A DNA stretch of 64,000 nucleotides from Watersipora subatra (Eukaryota; Bryozoa; Gymnolaemata; Cheilostomatida; Watersiporidae). Of the stretch, positions 40,001 to 51,572 are shown one piece after another. The notes beneath the pieces are model-generated. The model was given only the letters and a program-made list of their open reading frames with translations, was not told where the DNA came from and did not search any database. Position 1 is the first letter of the stretch. Every line of letters starts with the position of its first letter. The stretch spans positions 30,635,191 to 30,699,190 of the forward strand of contig NC_088708.1 in the NCBI RefSeq assembly GCF_963576615.1, in the 5' to 3' direction. The translations under genes were made by a program, and so were the position numbers.

Positions 40001-40701
40001 AAGTTCACCGTTACTATTATAGAGTGAGTGTCTTTGTAACGGTTTAAATTATACTGGATTTAAATTATACTGAAAACTTCAAAAAAATTTTAAACGCTCA
40101 GAGTAAAAGAACTGGAGAGGATCATTGAAATTAACTGTCGAAAATACTTGTATTTACAATCTAATTTAATAAAGCTATCAAAAATGTAAAACTGATTGTT
40201 TAATAATACGTGTCAAGGCTATAAGCTAGTCCACCAACTCACTCGGGGCTGATTATTCTATGTATATCTTTTTTTATGCTAGAATAGTTTGTACGCTAAG
40301 AGGAACATATCTTTCATTCGCTACACTTCATGATTCATATATGTATAAGGTTTACATGTACCGTATGTACTTATCTGAATGTAGGTGTGATTTTAGGAGT
40401 TGTCTACTCTGTATTCACTTTCATTAAAAACTCATCATTAAAACGGACTATTGTGTGAGGAAAATAGATAAACAAATATATCTGTTTTCTATAAATCAAC
40501 ATCAATCACATGTTCTCCTTTTAGGCCAACACATTTCGGCGGACAACAAGGGCCGTGGCGAGGAAATATTGGTGGCAGAATATGAAAATGAAAACCATTA
40601 TCGCTGTTGTCATTATTGTTACTTGTCGTAATAGCCTTAATCATTTGTGGCTCCCTCGGTGTCTTCTCACCCAAGAGTGGAGGTGCGGGCGGAGACGATA
40701 A
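34005..40701 (+). CDS. VAMP7: VAMP7-like longin R-SNARE (5 exons; frame disturbed in the membrane anchor)
   Basis: Exons: 34005-34162 (ATG 34005), 34828-34924, 37292-37393, 39767-39922, 40525-40701. The first 119 residues form a longin domain ([44 protein letters not shown]). Residues about 120-190 are the SNARE motif ([38 protein letters not shown]), whose central Arg marks an R-SNARE. Then [10 protein letters not shown] precedes the membrane anchor. VAMP7 proteins are known to drive fusion at late endosomes, lysosomes and the cell surface. In the genomic frame the hydrophobic run breaks after [10 protein letters not shown] and ends CGRRR at 40701. In the next frame a hydrophobic stretch [14 protein letters not shown] and a plausible tail run to a TAG at 40739-40741. 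A one-base difference near 40623-40626 explains this: a sequencing error, an allele, or real loss of the anchor. Confidence 0.92.
34987..35960 (+). repeat. 35-bp minisatellite with higher-order structure (about 28 copies)
   Basis: Unit TTTAAAATGTGAAGTCACAT then CATCTTCATAATAAC. Variants (GAATTCATAT, AATCTGAAGTTATAT, AACGTGAAG) recur in blocks: the variant at about 35031 reappears at about 35381, exactly ten units (350 bp) later, and the TTATAT variant recurs at 105-bp spacing twice. It lies in VAMP intron 2, starting about 60 bp after the donor at 34924. Confidence 0.97.
36229..36402 (+). repeat. 12-bp minisatellite, unit TATTCACATAAG
   Basis: About 14 near-perfect copies in VAMP intron 2. 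A period divisible by three gives open frames on both strands ([14 protein letters not shown]); these are not genes. Confidence 0.95.
36510..36745 (+). repeat. Degenerate AT-rich repeat, unit GTAATATATTTGTAATATG
   Basis: Irregular tandem copies of TTGTAATATATTGGTAATAT and variants with periods of about 9-18 bp, in VAMP intron 2. Confidence 0.8.
37394..38869 (+). other. VAMP intron 3, 5' part
   Basis: AT-rich intron sequence with poly-T and poly-A runs. The string GAGTCACTTAATGAATG near 38131 resembles AAAGTCATTCAGTGACTA near 39044, at the tail of the SINE-like element, so an older SINE tail may lie here. Nothing else recognised. Confidence 0.4.
38870..39060 (+). mobile_element. tRNA-derived SINE-like element
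   Basis: A tRNA-like stretch with a B-box match (GAGTTCAAATCC at about 38936-38947) and an upstream region GTAGACTGGTGTTAGGC. It is followed by a tail with CCGAAGGACAAACAGATGG and an AT-rich end (GTATATATAAAG). It lacks the conserved upstream block of the other three SINEs and may be a different family. Confidence 0.5.
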
Positions 40702-41017
40702 TGGTGGAGCATCAACCACTACAACGACATTAAAACCCTAGCTGATGGTCAAGTCATACCAATTGAAATCTGGCTCAGTCTTGCCTCTCACTCTGTTCAT
40801 GCATCCCTCTTCTATGTAGAGTTCATCTAGAGGTCAATAGTGGGGCTGACGTCAGCTAGCTTAAATCTTTTTGGAGTATTGGTAATATTGTTATGCATTG
40901 TACGTTGTTGCCAAAATTATACGCACAAATATTTTTGTACCAAAACTTAGAGTTGCTTCGCCTTGTGCACGGGATTGAATTTTTAAGGTGGGTTATATTC
41001 ACTTCTACAAACTAAGT

Positions 41018-41023
41018 AATAAA
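41018..41023 (+). terminator. Candidate polyadenylation signal of the VAMP7-like gene
   Basis: AATAAA about 280-320 bp past the two possible stop codons (40701 or 40741), the first on this strand after the gene. Motif evidence only. Confidence 0.4.
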
Positions 41024-41029
41024 AATTGT

Positions 41030-43390
41030 TACTTTATTTAGCATTTTACACACAAAAGTACTTGTGCGAGTTTCCAGTTTTGTAATATCCAACTAAATGC
41101 CCTGCTAGGTTTTAAAAATCATATAAAATTTTGGAATGGTTTCTATTCACTCAGACTATTTGTAGATTTGAAGAGCGTTGAAAGATATGAACTTAAAACA
41201 CATTATTCATGAGCACCGACTTGAATAGCTTCTGGGAAAAAAAAATTCTAGGCGTGATTCATTCTCCTACGTAACCTTCCTAACTATTTCAAACTGCTTC
41301 CTTAAAATACTGAGTTTTATTCTCCCCTTCTTTAGGAACATAATCTGCATATCCAAATGTCACATATATCACCCCTAATTGAGCTCATGCCAACTTAGCA
41401 ATATAAAATATGTATCATTCCGGAACATTCCTTAATAGAAATGAGCCTTTGCCTCTTGTCTTTATGTATCGTATCATTTTATGTAATCACATTAATACAT
41501 AGTGTGGTATCGTTTGAATAACAGTGTAATACACAAATATATATATATGTTGAAGAGAACCATGTTGTGTTGCGTTAAACATGTTGCAGGTTTCTGATGT
41601 TTACATGCGGAAGTTTTCTGATGTTTACATGCAACAGGTTTTGTATGCTTCACCATTTGCTTGTCAGCCCATGTTTACCTATAGATGCGAGAATTTTAGT
41701 TTGTGTATCCAATGGCTGCGCTCAAATATATAATTTTCTAGAAGTCCTAATAACCAAAAGAAATATATTTTGTTTTTATACTTGGTGTAGATTTTACAGC
41801 GCAGTGAATTTGCAAAGCAATAATTTCTTTTAGCTAAGACTGCCTGTTCATGCAATTCTTGTAAGTTTAAAATGTGATTTTCAAGAAGGCATTTTAAATT
41901 TTGTGCAGCCTCTTGATATATACTGCAGCCGCACAACAATCGTGTCATAGCAAGGTGCTTCTAAAGATCTATTTAGCCGCATCCTCGGATCGGCTGGATT
42001 AGGATTAAGGTTGGTATTACACCGCTTCCAACTCTAACATATTAGTGCTTAGGCTATAATAAGTCATCAAAAAGGAACTACCCAAATTCTGACTGTGTTG
42101 GTTTTTCAAATGTAAGGTTACCATTCTGTTCATAAAAGAACAAATAAAAATCTTTTTAATTTTATTTAATTACTTAGTAATAAATAACAAAATTAAAGTA
42201 AAATAGTTCTCTAGGTACGTCTATGACAGCCACATTCTAAAATAGCCTGCTATGTAGAGCGTGGAATAGCTTGTGACTCCACTGTGTTAGATATACTGTT
42301 TCAGTTCTACACGTTATATGAGAGATTATTTCTCTTTAATTGCATAAAAACAACAAAACTTTTAGGTTGAAGGGTGCTCACACATGGCTTTCTTTTACTT
42401 TAATATGTTTTCTGCTATATATAAAATTTTACAGACATGAAATACAGCCACTAGATAACGAAATGTAATCGTTGATTGTACATGTATATCCTGAGCTAAG
42501 AGAGTCATTCAGCGAGAAGATGACCAATCAAAAAGGTTTTCCTACAGGTAGAGGGGGCAAATCTCTTTATTTAGGCCTTGCTAAACTCACTAGGCATGTC
42601 TACATCTGTATGTTAAGCCAGTAGTCGTACACTTGTGACACAATAACTAATTTATAACAAAGTATATCTCACACACTCCTGTTCAATTGCTTAGCGTAAA
42701 CTTGCAACGGTTTGAGGTCTGCATTAAAACATTAAAATGCATCAATAAATTACTGAAAGATTTTTGGATGAATGTGCTCCATATGACCAGAGCTCAGACA
42801 ATGCGTGTGCGAGAATCCAAATATATGCACATTTCAATCTTAATTGGCTTAAGAGTGCGTAACATAAAGTGATGTTTGAACACAAGCGCACAGCAGACGT
42901 GTCTGAGGTGACTGTCTCCTGAGACTCGCTTTCTGCTGACGGTATTGACTTTTATTTCCAAGTTAGACATAAATATCCGGCAGCTGTGATGATTTATTTT
43001 ACTGACTTGCAGAAGTTGTCAAGGTCATTTAAATGTCAGGCCTATAATGTTTGCCATCATCACAGGTTTCTACTGATTCTGCACATTTGCTAGAGCGTAG
43101 GCTATGGATAAATGTGCTACCTAGTCAAGGATGCTGACGGATTACCAAATAACTTAATTACCTAAGTTTTGCTTAAATGTTAGCTCAAAATTTGTTAATT
43201 TTTGGATAAATGTTGAAACACAGGCTCTCTTCTCAGGTCCTCTAAACCAGCTTTATGTCAGTCTTACACCAACACCCTTAAAAATTCATGCCACCTTTCC
43301 GCTGCTTCTATTACCTATAACATTGCTAATGACTTTACGCTAGCATCACACCGACACCCTACTAACTCCATTTCTACTTTTCTCTGGACA
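41030..43390. other. Intergenic, no gene recognised
   Basis: AT-rich sequence with short repeated strings (TTTCTGATGTTTACATGC twice near 41590-41630). Short open frames show no family motif. Confidence 0.5.
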
Positions 43391-43391
43391 G

Positions 43392-43645
43392 ATAGCATTC
43401 ATAAAATCTTTGTATCAGCATCATACCAACGCCATACCAACTTTTCACTCACTTTTTCCTAATTCCATATAGCATTCATAACATCTTTGTATCAGCATCA
43501 TACCAACGCCATACCAACTTTTCACTCACTTTTTCCTAATTCCATATAGCATTCATAACAGCTTTGTATCAGCATCGTACCAACGCAATGCCAACTCTTT
43601 TCCACCTTTATACTGCTACCTCATGACATTCATAACATTTTTGTG
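43392..43645 (+). repeat. 77-bp tandem repeat (about 3.3 copies)
   Basis: ATAGCATTCATAACATCTTT starts units at 43392, 43469 and 43546, with a diverged partial copy after. Inside each unit ATACCAACGCC/ATACCAACTTT suggests an older, shorter period. Confidence 0.85.
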
Positions 43646-44799
43646 CTCACTCTGCCAACTTTGTACCAGAACCAAACAATTAATAACAGGTTCATACATG
43701 TAGCATACCAATGCTGAGTTAACTCTGGAAATTCCATACTTGGTTTTTAGTCATTGCTAGCGATACCTCAGCCCAATCAGTGCTATACATAGAGCTGTGT
43801 TTTTAATATTATATTAAAATGCTATATTTTTAATTTATAAGGAAATAATATCTACAAGTAATTTAAAAAGCATAATATAATTAAAGGGAATAGCTGCCTT
43901 TTTCACAACAAATTTGTAGTAAAATAATTGCTACACATAATCAACAAATCATAATAATTATAATTGAAGCAAAAGGGCACCTATTTTTTATGTACTATAA
44001 AGTTCACAATTTGTTTGCTTTTTTAATACATTAAGAGTGAGTTTAAAGAAAAAATATGCCTATGATCTATCACTACTTGAATATAACAGCTCTCAAATCC
44101 AGTTGGGTGCATTTCAGGTCATCAAGGATCTTTTATCATTCCGAGCTAAGAGATACTTCACTCCTTAACTGCTTGCATAGAAGTTTACAGCGCAACAGAG
44201 CCGTCATCTAATCCACTTCTGCTCGCTATAAATAAGAGAATTCAAAACTACTACGATAGCATATTGCTGCATGATATTGCGTAAAAGTGGTGCATATAAG
44301 AATATTCATATCGCTTGTAATAGTCGCGCTAAACAGCATTTACAGAGGGTTGGTTAGGAAGACTATTACATTGTCTTTTTATGTTATTATATTTTGTTTC
44401 ATTAAGTTTTTTTGTCAATAATTATAGGCTGTTTCAAAGTCAATGTCAGGTAATGCTTTTTCTAAAAGGCTAACATTATCACTGTATGTCTAATTTGTAA
44501 AAAACGCGGTCTGAATTTATATCTTTGTTACAAATAATACACCTCAAAATGGCGCTAGTTTTCCACCCGTCAGGTACACAATCGCTGACAATATATTGGG
44601 CAGGTTGACAAGCTCTAGTGTTTCTGTGTCAGGAGCCAATTACATCGACCAACTATCTATAATTACTAGGAAAGTAATTTGTAATGAAGTTTGGCCCTTC
44701 GTTGAAGAATGCTATTGGCATTATGACAAAATTTTAAAACAAATTTTAATTGTTGCTATAATAAAATCTGTGACCGCTCATTTTAAAGGTGGATGTAGA
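43646..44799. other. Intergenic, no gene recognised
   Basis: AT-rich. The open frame at 44596-45006 overlaps the SINE at 44800-44990 and has no other family resemblance, so it is not called as a gene. Confidence 0.5.
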
Positions 44800-44990
44800 G
44801 CAAATGATAGCATCTCACAGGATTTACACATTCAGTTTGGCAGCCAGACATGCCAGCATATGAGCCACCCGAATGCCATACTCCATTTAGGCATAATTGT
44901 GCACACACTTATTACACCTGCTGATCTCTCACCGCACATGAGACTGCCAGGAGACTGGTCTCTATTAAAAGCTAAAAACAAATTGTCTCT
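44800..44990 (-). mobile_element. tRNA-derived SINE (minus orientation, degraded)
   Basis: On the minus strand: GTGAGAGATCAGCAGGTGTA then ATAAGTGTGTGCACAATTAT, the same upstream block as at 6323-6520 and 9105-9295, followed by a tRNA-like region (GGGTGGCTCATATGCTGGCA) with a decayed B-box (TGTAAATCCT). Confidence 0.65.
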
Positions 44991-45774
44991 GCTGAAGAAG
45001 CTCTAATATGCAAGTTGTAACATTCTGTTAAGCCCACCCAGAAAATACTGTTGCTGTAAGATGCTAAATATAACTTGATGGTGGCCTTGCTGTTGCAGAG
45101 GCCAGTGTATGGCTTGATGTTTTAGTCGAGAACAAGTACAGAGCATTTACACCACAAATATGTAGTGAGAGAGTGGACAGTTATGTTAATAAAGTGTTAA
45201 TTCAATTAGTGGTATAGAATCATCACTGGAGTCCTAGCTTGGCTGATAACAAAAGCTTTTGTGCTTTGGTTTGTCTATGACAAAAATAGCAATAGTGAGA
45301 AAAACTCATTCACAGAGAAAACTAAACTATGATTGGCGGTAGAAATTTCCAGAATATTCACCAAAACTGATATACATAATTTAAAAAGTGTTTAAGTTTA
45401 TGAGCACACCAATGGTATGACCAACGGTTCTTCATCAGAAGGGTGGATCACTTCCATTTTTAGCTAGAAAACTTTAAAAAATGTATACCGCCCGCTAATA
45501 GAGTTATAAACTATCTCGTTTGATTCTTTGCCTTCCATTATTACAAACAGTGGAAAATTGTAAAAACAAAACCTACTGCTGAAATCATCAAAAGAGCTGT
45601 CACAGATCTACACTGAGACTATTACAGAAGTATCTGAAGACCTGGCTCAAAATTGCTCTTGGCTGCTTTGTTAAGATATTCATAGCTCATTTGGGCAGAA
45701 CAGCTTTGACGCACAATGAGAATCTCGCATCAATTTTGTGAGAGCCAAGTTAAAAAAAATCTGTTTTACTATTT

Positions 45775-45884
45775 CTGTCAAGCAAAGCGTAATAGATAGA
45801 AGGTAAAAAGGGTATATATATATATATCTACATGTATATATATACCCTCTTTTTACCTTCTATCTATCACGCTTTGCTTGACAG
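45775..45884. repeat. 110-bp near-perfect palindrome
   Basis: Left arm CTGTCAAGCAAAGCGTAATA then GATAGAAGGTAAAAAGGGTA; the right arm is its reverse complement with a G for A change and a two-base difference in the AAAAAG/AGGG region. The centre is a TATA repeat around ACATGT. It could be a palindromic MITE or form a long cruciform or hairpin. It sits just beyond the 3' end of the LINE relic. Confidence 0.9.
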
Positions 45885-45964
45885 CAATAATATTACAAAT
45901 TATTTTTGTACTATTGTATTATTATTATAGTACTATATATATGATTATTTTCTGATGTTACTGG

Positions 45965-48660
45965 ATGTTGGCCAAGCCACATCTGATGCTTATTAATTCT
46001 AGCATCTTTCCATCCCTTCTCTCAGTGGTAGACATTCTTCAACTTACTCCATTTCCATGTTGGACGTATTGTAGTCTGCCGAATTACTTCAGCCAATCAT
46101 TCTTTTTTATCCATTACCACAATATCAGACCGGTTGGCCGACAAATGTCTATCTATTTGGGTGTTGAACTCTCTGAAGATCTTAGCGCAGTCATTTTCAT
46201 TGACCTTGTCCAGAATCACCTACCAATTCTGCAGGTAATTGCGGCCACAATGATAGCATATGCGCCTGCACATCACAGCCGCTACATTGTCGTGTGTAGG
46301 TGATGTAGGTGAAACCTGCCTCATATATATATGGTCTAATATATATATTACATATATATATGGTCTGAAATATGGTCTCAGGGATATTCTTGCATAGTCT
46401 ATATCAAGAATCGTATCTCGTGTGTTAGATCTGTGCTTGGAACTGTCTGGTAGGCAGCACCTGTTCTTGAGCAGCCTGAAGTATTGATTTACTGTTAGCA
46501 GTCGGATGAAAATGGTTCAGTCGTTGGTATGCTGACTAGAGATCCTAACCTTTGACACCTGCTGCTAGTACTGGCCATGGAGAGACTTAAAATACTGTTT
46601 AATATGATCTCCATCAGCGATCACAATTTCTTCCACACTTACGAGGCTCCATCCTTCATCTTTTCTACTCTAGTATAATCAAGAAACTCTTGACTTTGGT
46701 CCGAAAGCCCCATGGTTACCAGCTTTCTATTTGCTACATTTGCTTCCTTAATGACATAGTTGGTTCACTTCATGGCACCAGCCAAGCATATCACCACAGG
46801 TATAGCATACGAGTTGATGGCCTTGACCTGATTAGTCTGAGTTAGCTCTTAAAAATCTGTCAAATGCATTTTTTGTATTTGGTGAAGGCTTTTTGATGAG
46901 CCTCATATCCATGGCTCATACTACTCGCAGTAATACCCAAATACCTCCTGCATCCTTGATAGTACCTGTAGGCAATTTGAGACCATCTTTTCTGACCATA
47001 CGGCTTTATATCAGAGTTAACCTTTTGCACTTCCAGTCAATGTCATTCTCGTCAATGTCAATGTCATTTTTTTCAGCCAGTGTCATGACTGAAGGCTTTT
47101 GTACAATAAATTGATAAATCCATGTCTGGGTCCTTTTTTGGTATATGGCTTGCTGTCATTTATGTTGTTACTTCTCATTCAACTGATACTCATAGTCGGT
47201 GTCCTCAAGCAAGTTGCTCAGGAAATCTAGAGATGAAGAAAAGGGATGAAAGTACTTGACCGTGGTAGATGTCACAACTGATGTTGACCCTTGCTGTCTC
47301 CTTGTCATCTGGCTCTAGTTCAGACCTTCAATGAAAGTACTTGGCCGTGGTAGATGTCACAACTGATGTTGACCCTTGCTGTCTCCTTGTCATCTGGCTC
47401 TAGTTCAGACCTTCAATGAAAGTACTTGACCGTGGTAGATGTCACAACTGATGTTGACCCTTGCTGTCTCCTTGTCATCTGGCTCTAGTTCAGACCTTCA
47501 ATGAAAGTACTTGACCGTGGTAGATGTCACAACTGATGTTGACCCTTGCTGTCTCCTTGTCATCTGGTTCTAGTTCAGACCTTCAGTGAAAGTACTTCAC
47601 CGTGGTAGATGTCACAACTGATGTTGACCCTTGCTGTCTCCTTGTCATCTGGCTCTAGTTCAGACCTTCAATGAAAGTACTTGACCGTGGTAGATGTCAC
47701 AACTGATGTTGACCCTTGCTGTCTCCTTGTCATCTGGCTCTAGTTCAGACCTTCAATGAAAGTACTTGACCGTGGTAGATGTCACAACTGATGTTGACCC
47801 TTGCTGTCTCCTTGTCATCTGGCTCTAGTTCAGACCTTCAATGGCTCATTGACATCTTGATGAATGCCACCAGTTTGAGCTTAATATTATAGAACGTCAT
47901 AGAAGTATTCAAGGATACAAGTATAAGGAACAGATTATATACATTACATTCTTGTCATCAATCTATGGTATTACCAGTATTGTATGTGTCACTCTGCTGT
48001 TATGGAGGACCATACAGTCCACCGGAAGATAGTACTTGGCACCTTGAATGTTACAGCCCACACCTTTCTTAGCCCCGGTCATTGGGTCAATGTTCTCTTC
48101 TAGTCTGTCAGCAATCATGTCAGAAAGTTATGGGTTGCTAACTGGAGCGAGGTAGCCCTTTGTTAGGGTCGATCAACACCAGTACAGTTCATTTCTAAGA
48201 TTGTGGATGATCACCCTGCTCAATTTTCCATCTCAATTAACTAGATTGCTTGGATCAGATCTCGGCCATAGGAAGTTCAGTTCTTCATTTGCTGAATGCG
48301 GCTTTTGATGTTTCTATCACTTATTGTTATTGGTGCCTGAGACACGATATTGTGGCGCTTGCTCTAGAGCTCTTTTAACCATTCAGCGCTGATATTATGA
48401 GTAGCTTGTTTTTCCTAAAAGATAGTTTTCCAGAACCCATCATTACTAGTTAGAGGGAAACTGTTGTAAGGATTTTTGTTAGCCTTTGAACCCAGAGAAC
48501 ACTCTTGGTGAACCCTGTAGACTCTTTTGTTCCCCCACTCTTTTGTGTGTCTTTTAAGCCTTTAGACTGAGCTACTAGTCCCTGTTTTGAGGGCTCCAGA
48601 GCGCCTTTACTGGCTTTATATTTTGAATGCTGAAAATTGTGGGATACCTGAGCTGCTTAC
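45965..48660 (-). mobile_element. Decayed LINE (non-LTR retrotransposon), reverse transcriptase region
   Basis: Conceptual minus-strand fragments match a LINE reverse transcriptase lineage known from many animals. Near 48100: LSDMIADRLEENIDPMTGAK, where the family has a SIIADRLE-type motif. Near 46800: QVKAINSYAIPVV, then NRKLVTMG, where the family has KAINTYALPVI and TRKLLTMHG. Near 46650: LVSVEEIV. Near 46100: NTQIDRHLSANRSDIVVMD, like the downstream VQTDR..NRPDIVV domain. Frames are broken by many stops and shifts, so it is old. An 85-bp minisatellite (47246-47840) grew inside it. The 5' edge is a minimum estimate. Confidence 0.8.
47246..47840. repeat. 85-bp minisatellite (7 copies)
   Basis: Units start with ATGAAAGTACTTGACCGTGG at 47246, 47331, 47416, 47501, 47586, 47671 and 47756, nearly identical (a few single-base changes such as CTTGGCC or CTTCACC). 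The array is recent relative to the decayed LINE in which it sits. Confidence 0.97.
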
Positions 48661-49339
48661 TGCACTGTGTAAGGCTATGATTTATTCTCAAACTACATTT
48701 CCAAAGACGAATCGATGCTTGGAGACTCACAGGTGTCAGTTCGGTATACCTTAAAAGTCAACCTATTTTTTAATCTTCTCACATATGGTAAGTATGAAAA
48801 GTCTGTGAATTCATTCAGATCTTTATTATGTGTACGCGAGCCCACGAGTTCATTTGGTACATGGCATGATGTGATCATAGACGCACGTATACTAGTGGTT
48901 GCAAACAACATGCAACAAATCAACTTAGTGGTAAAAGGACTTTTGACTGCTAGTAAAAGTTCGACGCCTCTCATAATAGTGGAACTAATTTACTTCCCTT
49001 TCAATGTTTGAATTCACGCCTAATATTTCTAGCAAAAACAATAAAGTTTCTGCTGCTCCTCATTGCTGCTGATGCGGCCACATTGACTGCATCATATCAC
49101 ATTATGTGACGGTCTTCAATCTGCAGTTTACTCTAAATGTTCAGGTTCTGCATCTTAGTCTTCATTTTCTTTGAGCTTGATTTATTTTCCTTCTAGTTTA
49201 AATTTTGCTGCACCGACTTCGAGAACTGCTTAGACAGCTACTTGCAACTCATAAACTAAAACTAATTTTAAAATGCATAATTTATTTTGTTACACTAACA
49301 TTAAGGCCTCTGCATTATGTTAATAAATTTTTTGTATCT
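48661..49339. other. Intergenic, no gene recognised
   Basis: Open frames on both strands near 48690-49010 overlap each other and show no family motif. They could be remote 5' LINE sequence, but I cannot support that. Confidence 0.4.
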
Positions 49340-50010
49340 ATAGATATTGTCAACTCATCTATAGATACTGTCAATTTATTTATAAATATTGTCAATTCTA
49401 TTATAGATATTATCAACATATCTATAGATATTATCAATTTATATATTAATATTGTAAATTCTACTATAGATATTGTCAATATCTATATACAATGTCAATT
49501 GTCAATATATATTCACAATATTATACATTATACATGACAATTATATTAATACAGAAATACAATTGTCAATATATACAATTTATCTATTGATATTACCAGT
49601 TTATCTATTGATAAGGTCAATGCATCAATAGGTATTTGCAAGTCCACTATAGATATTGTCAATTCAACTATTGATATTGTCAATGCATCAAAATGTGTTT
49701 TTAATTCATTTATAGATATTGTCAACTCATCTAAAGATTTTGACAACTCATCTATAAATATTGTCAATTCATCTATATATGTATATTGTCAATTCATTTA
49801 TTAATATTGTCAATTAATCTATATATATTGTTAACTGATCAATAGGTATTGTCAATTCATTTATAGATATTTTCAATTGATCCATGATAGATATTGTCAA
49901 TTCATTTATAGATATCGTCAACTCATCTATAGATGTTGACAACTCATTTATAGATATTGTCAATTCATTTATATATATTGTCAACTCATCATTAGGTATT
50001 GTCAAGCGCA
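49340..50010. repeat. Degenerate 21-bp minisatellite, unit ATAGATATTGTCAATTCATTT
   Basis: About 30 diverged copies. The period equals seven codons, so the minus strand reads as repeated heptads (ELTISIN, ELSTSID, ELTISIV) through two long open stretches. There is no start context, splice site or family resemblance, so I treat it as a repeat and not as a gene. Confidence 0.85.
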
Positions 50011-50215
50011 ATGAGATAATTTCACGACGATCTAGTTTACAAAATTTATTGTTGTAAAATATAATGGTTAGCAATACACATTTGTGCTTTGCAGAAGGTT
50101 TGCTCAACAATCACATTTTACAAATAGCACCTACATTAAAGAAACATTTACACCTAGTCCCTAATTATACCTTCCTTGCATTTGTTGAGCTCTCAAGAAT
50201 TCTACCATTTTCATG

Positions 50216-50612
50216 CACTCTATAGAATAGACACCATGCAGAGCATACTGTTCTATAGCTCATGTACTCTAGAATAGACACCATGCAGAGCATACTGTTC
50301 TATAGCTCATGCACTCTAGAACAGACACCATGCAGAGCATACTGTTTTATAGCTCATGTACTCTAGAACAGACACTATGCAGAGCATACTGTTCTATAGC
50401 TCCTGTACTCTAGAATAGACACCATGCAGAGAATACTGTTCTATAGCTCATGTACTCTAAAATAGACACCATGCAGAGCATACTGTTCTATAGCTCATGC
50501 ACTCTAGAACAGACACCATGCAGAGCATACTGTTCTATAGCTCATGTACTCTAGAATAGACACCATGCAGAGCATACTGTTCTATAGCTCATGCACTCTA
50601 GAATAGTGCTGG
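50216..50612. repeat. 47-bp minisatellite (about 8 copies)
   Basis: Unit ACTCTAGAATAGACACCATG then CAGAGCATACTGTTCTATAGCTCATGT, spaced at exactly 47 bp (for example 50225 and 50272). Few variants, so it is fairly young. Confidence 0.95.
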
Positions 50613-51238
50613 ATTAACCTTTTAAATACCATGCCACAAGTTGGCATCATGATTAGGAATTGTCTCCCTTGCTACTCTAAGCTTCCTCGATAAGTTTAGC
50701 TATGGATACAGAAGTTGTGTAGAGATTGAGTAGCCTATGATATTATATTAGTAGATTTACCAGCTTCCAGAAATATTAAAAGTATTGATGTAAGTGTAAG
50801 ATGCAATAGTAGCTCAACACAGAGATTATTTTTCAAGAAATTAGAAACAGAAAAAGTTGAAATTTCGTTCAACAAAATTTTTCAAGTTGAAAGAAAAATT
50901 TGTTTGATGATTCGTCAAAACTGTTTACCTAGTAGTAATGGAGAACATTGCATGAGAGTATAAAAAGAGAGATGACTCCCAAGCTCATTTTCCCACAATT
51001 TCTTCATTCGGCGCTGACCTCACTGACTTCATTCAAACTCTAGGTTAGTGGGACAAAAGCGGTAAGGGGAATAACAAGGTACTTAGTGTAGCCTTAGTAA
51101 ACTTTAGAAGAAATACCGCTAGCTGATGCTCCTGATAGATAACCTAACACAAGATGGACAGATATCTCAGGCTCATATTTCAGTACAAACCTTTTTGACC
51201 AACAAAAATTTGGAACTATGACTGCAATAATAATGCGG

Positions 51239-51572
51239 GTGTTTGATTATATGATGAGTTGGCAGTGAGTTGGTGTTTGATTATATGATGAGTTGGCAGT
51301 GAGTTGGTGTTTGATTATATGATGAGTTGGCAGTGAGTTGGTGTTTGATTATATGATGAGTTGGCAGTGAGTTGGTGTTTGATTATATGATGAGTTGGCA
51401 GTGAGTTGGTGTTTGATTATATGATGAGTTGGCAGTGAGTTGGTGTTTGATTATATGATGAGTTGGCAGTGAGTTGGTGTTTGATTATATGATGAGTTGG
51501 CAGTGAGTTGGTGTTTGATTATATGATGAGTTGGCAGTGAGTTGGTGTTTGATTATATGATGAGTTGGCAGT
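51239..51572. repeat. 34-bp minisatellite (nearly 10 copies, essentially identical)
   Basis: Unit GTGTTTGATTATATGATGAG then TTGGCAGTGAGTTG repeats without visible differences, implying very recent expansion or strong homogenisation. Confidence 0.97.

Noticed and set aside
44596-45006. 136-codon plus-strand frame
   Set aside because: Much of it is the antisense of a tRNA-derived SINE and the rest has no family resemblance.
45965-46303. 112-codon plus-strand frame
   Set aside because: It is antisense to the decayed LINE, whose minus-strand translation is the meaningful one.
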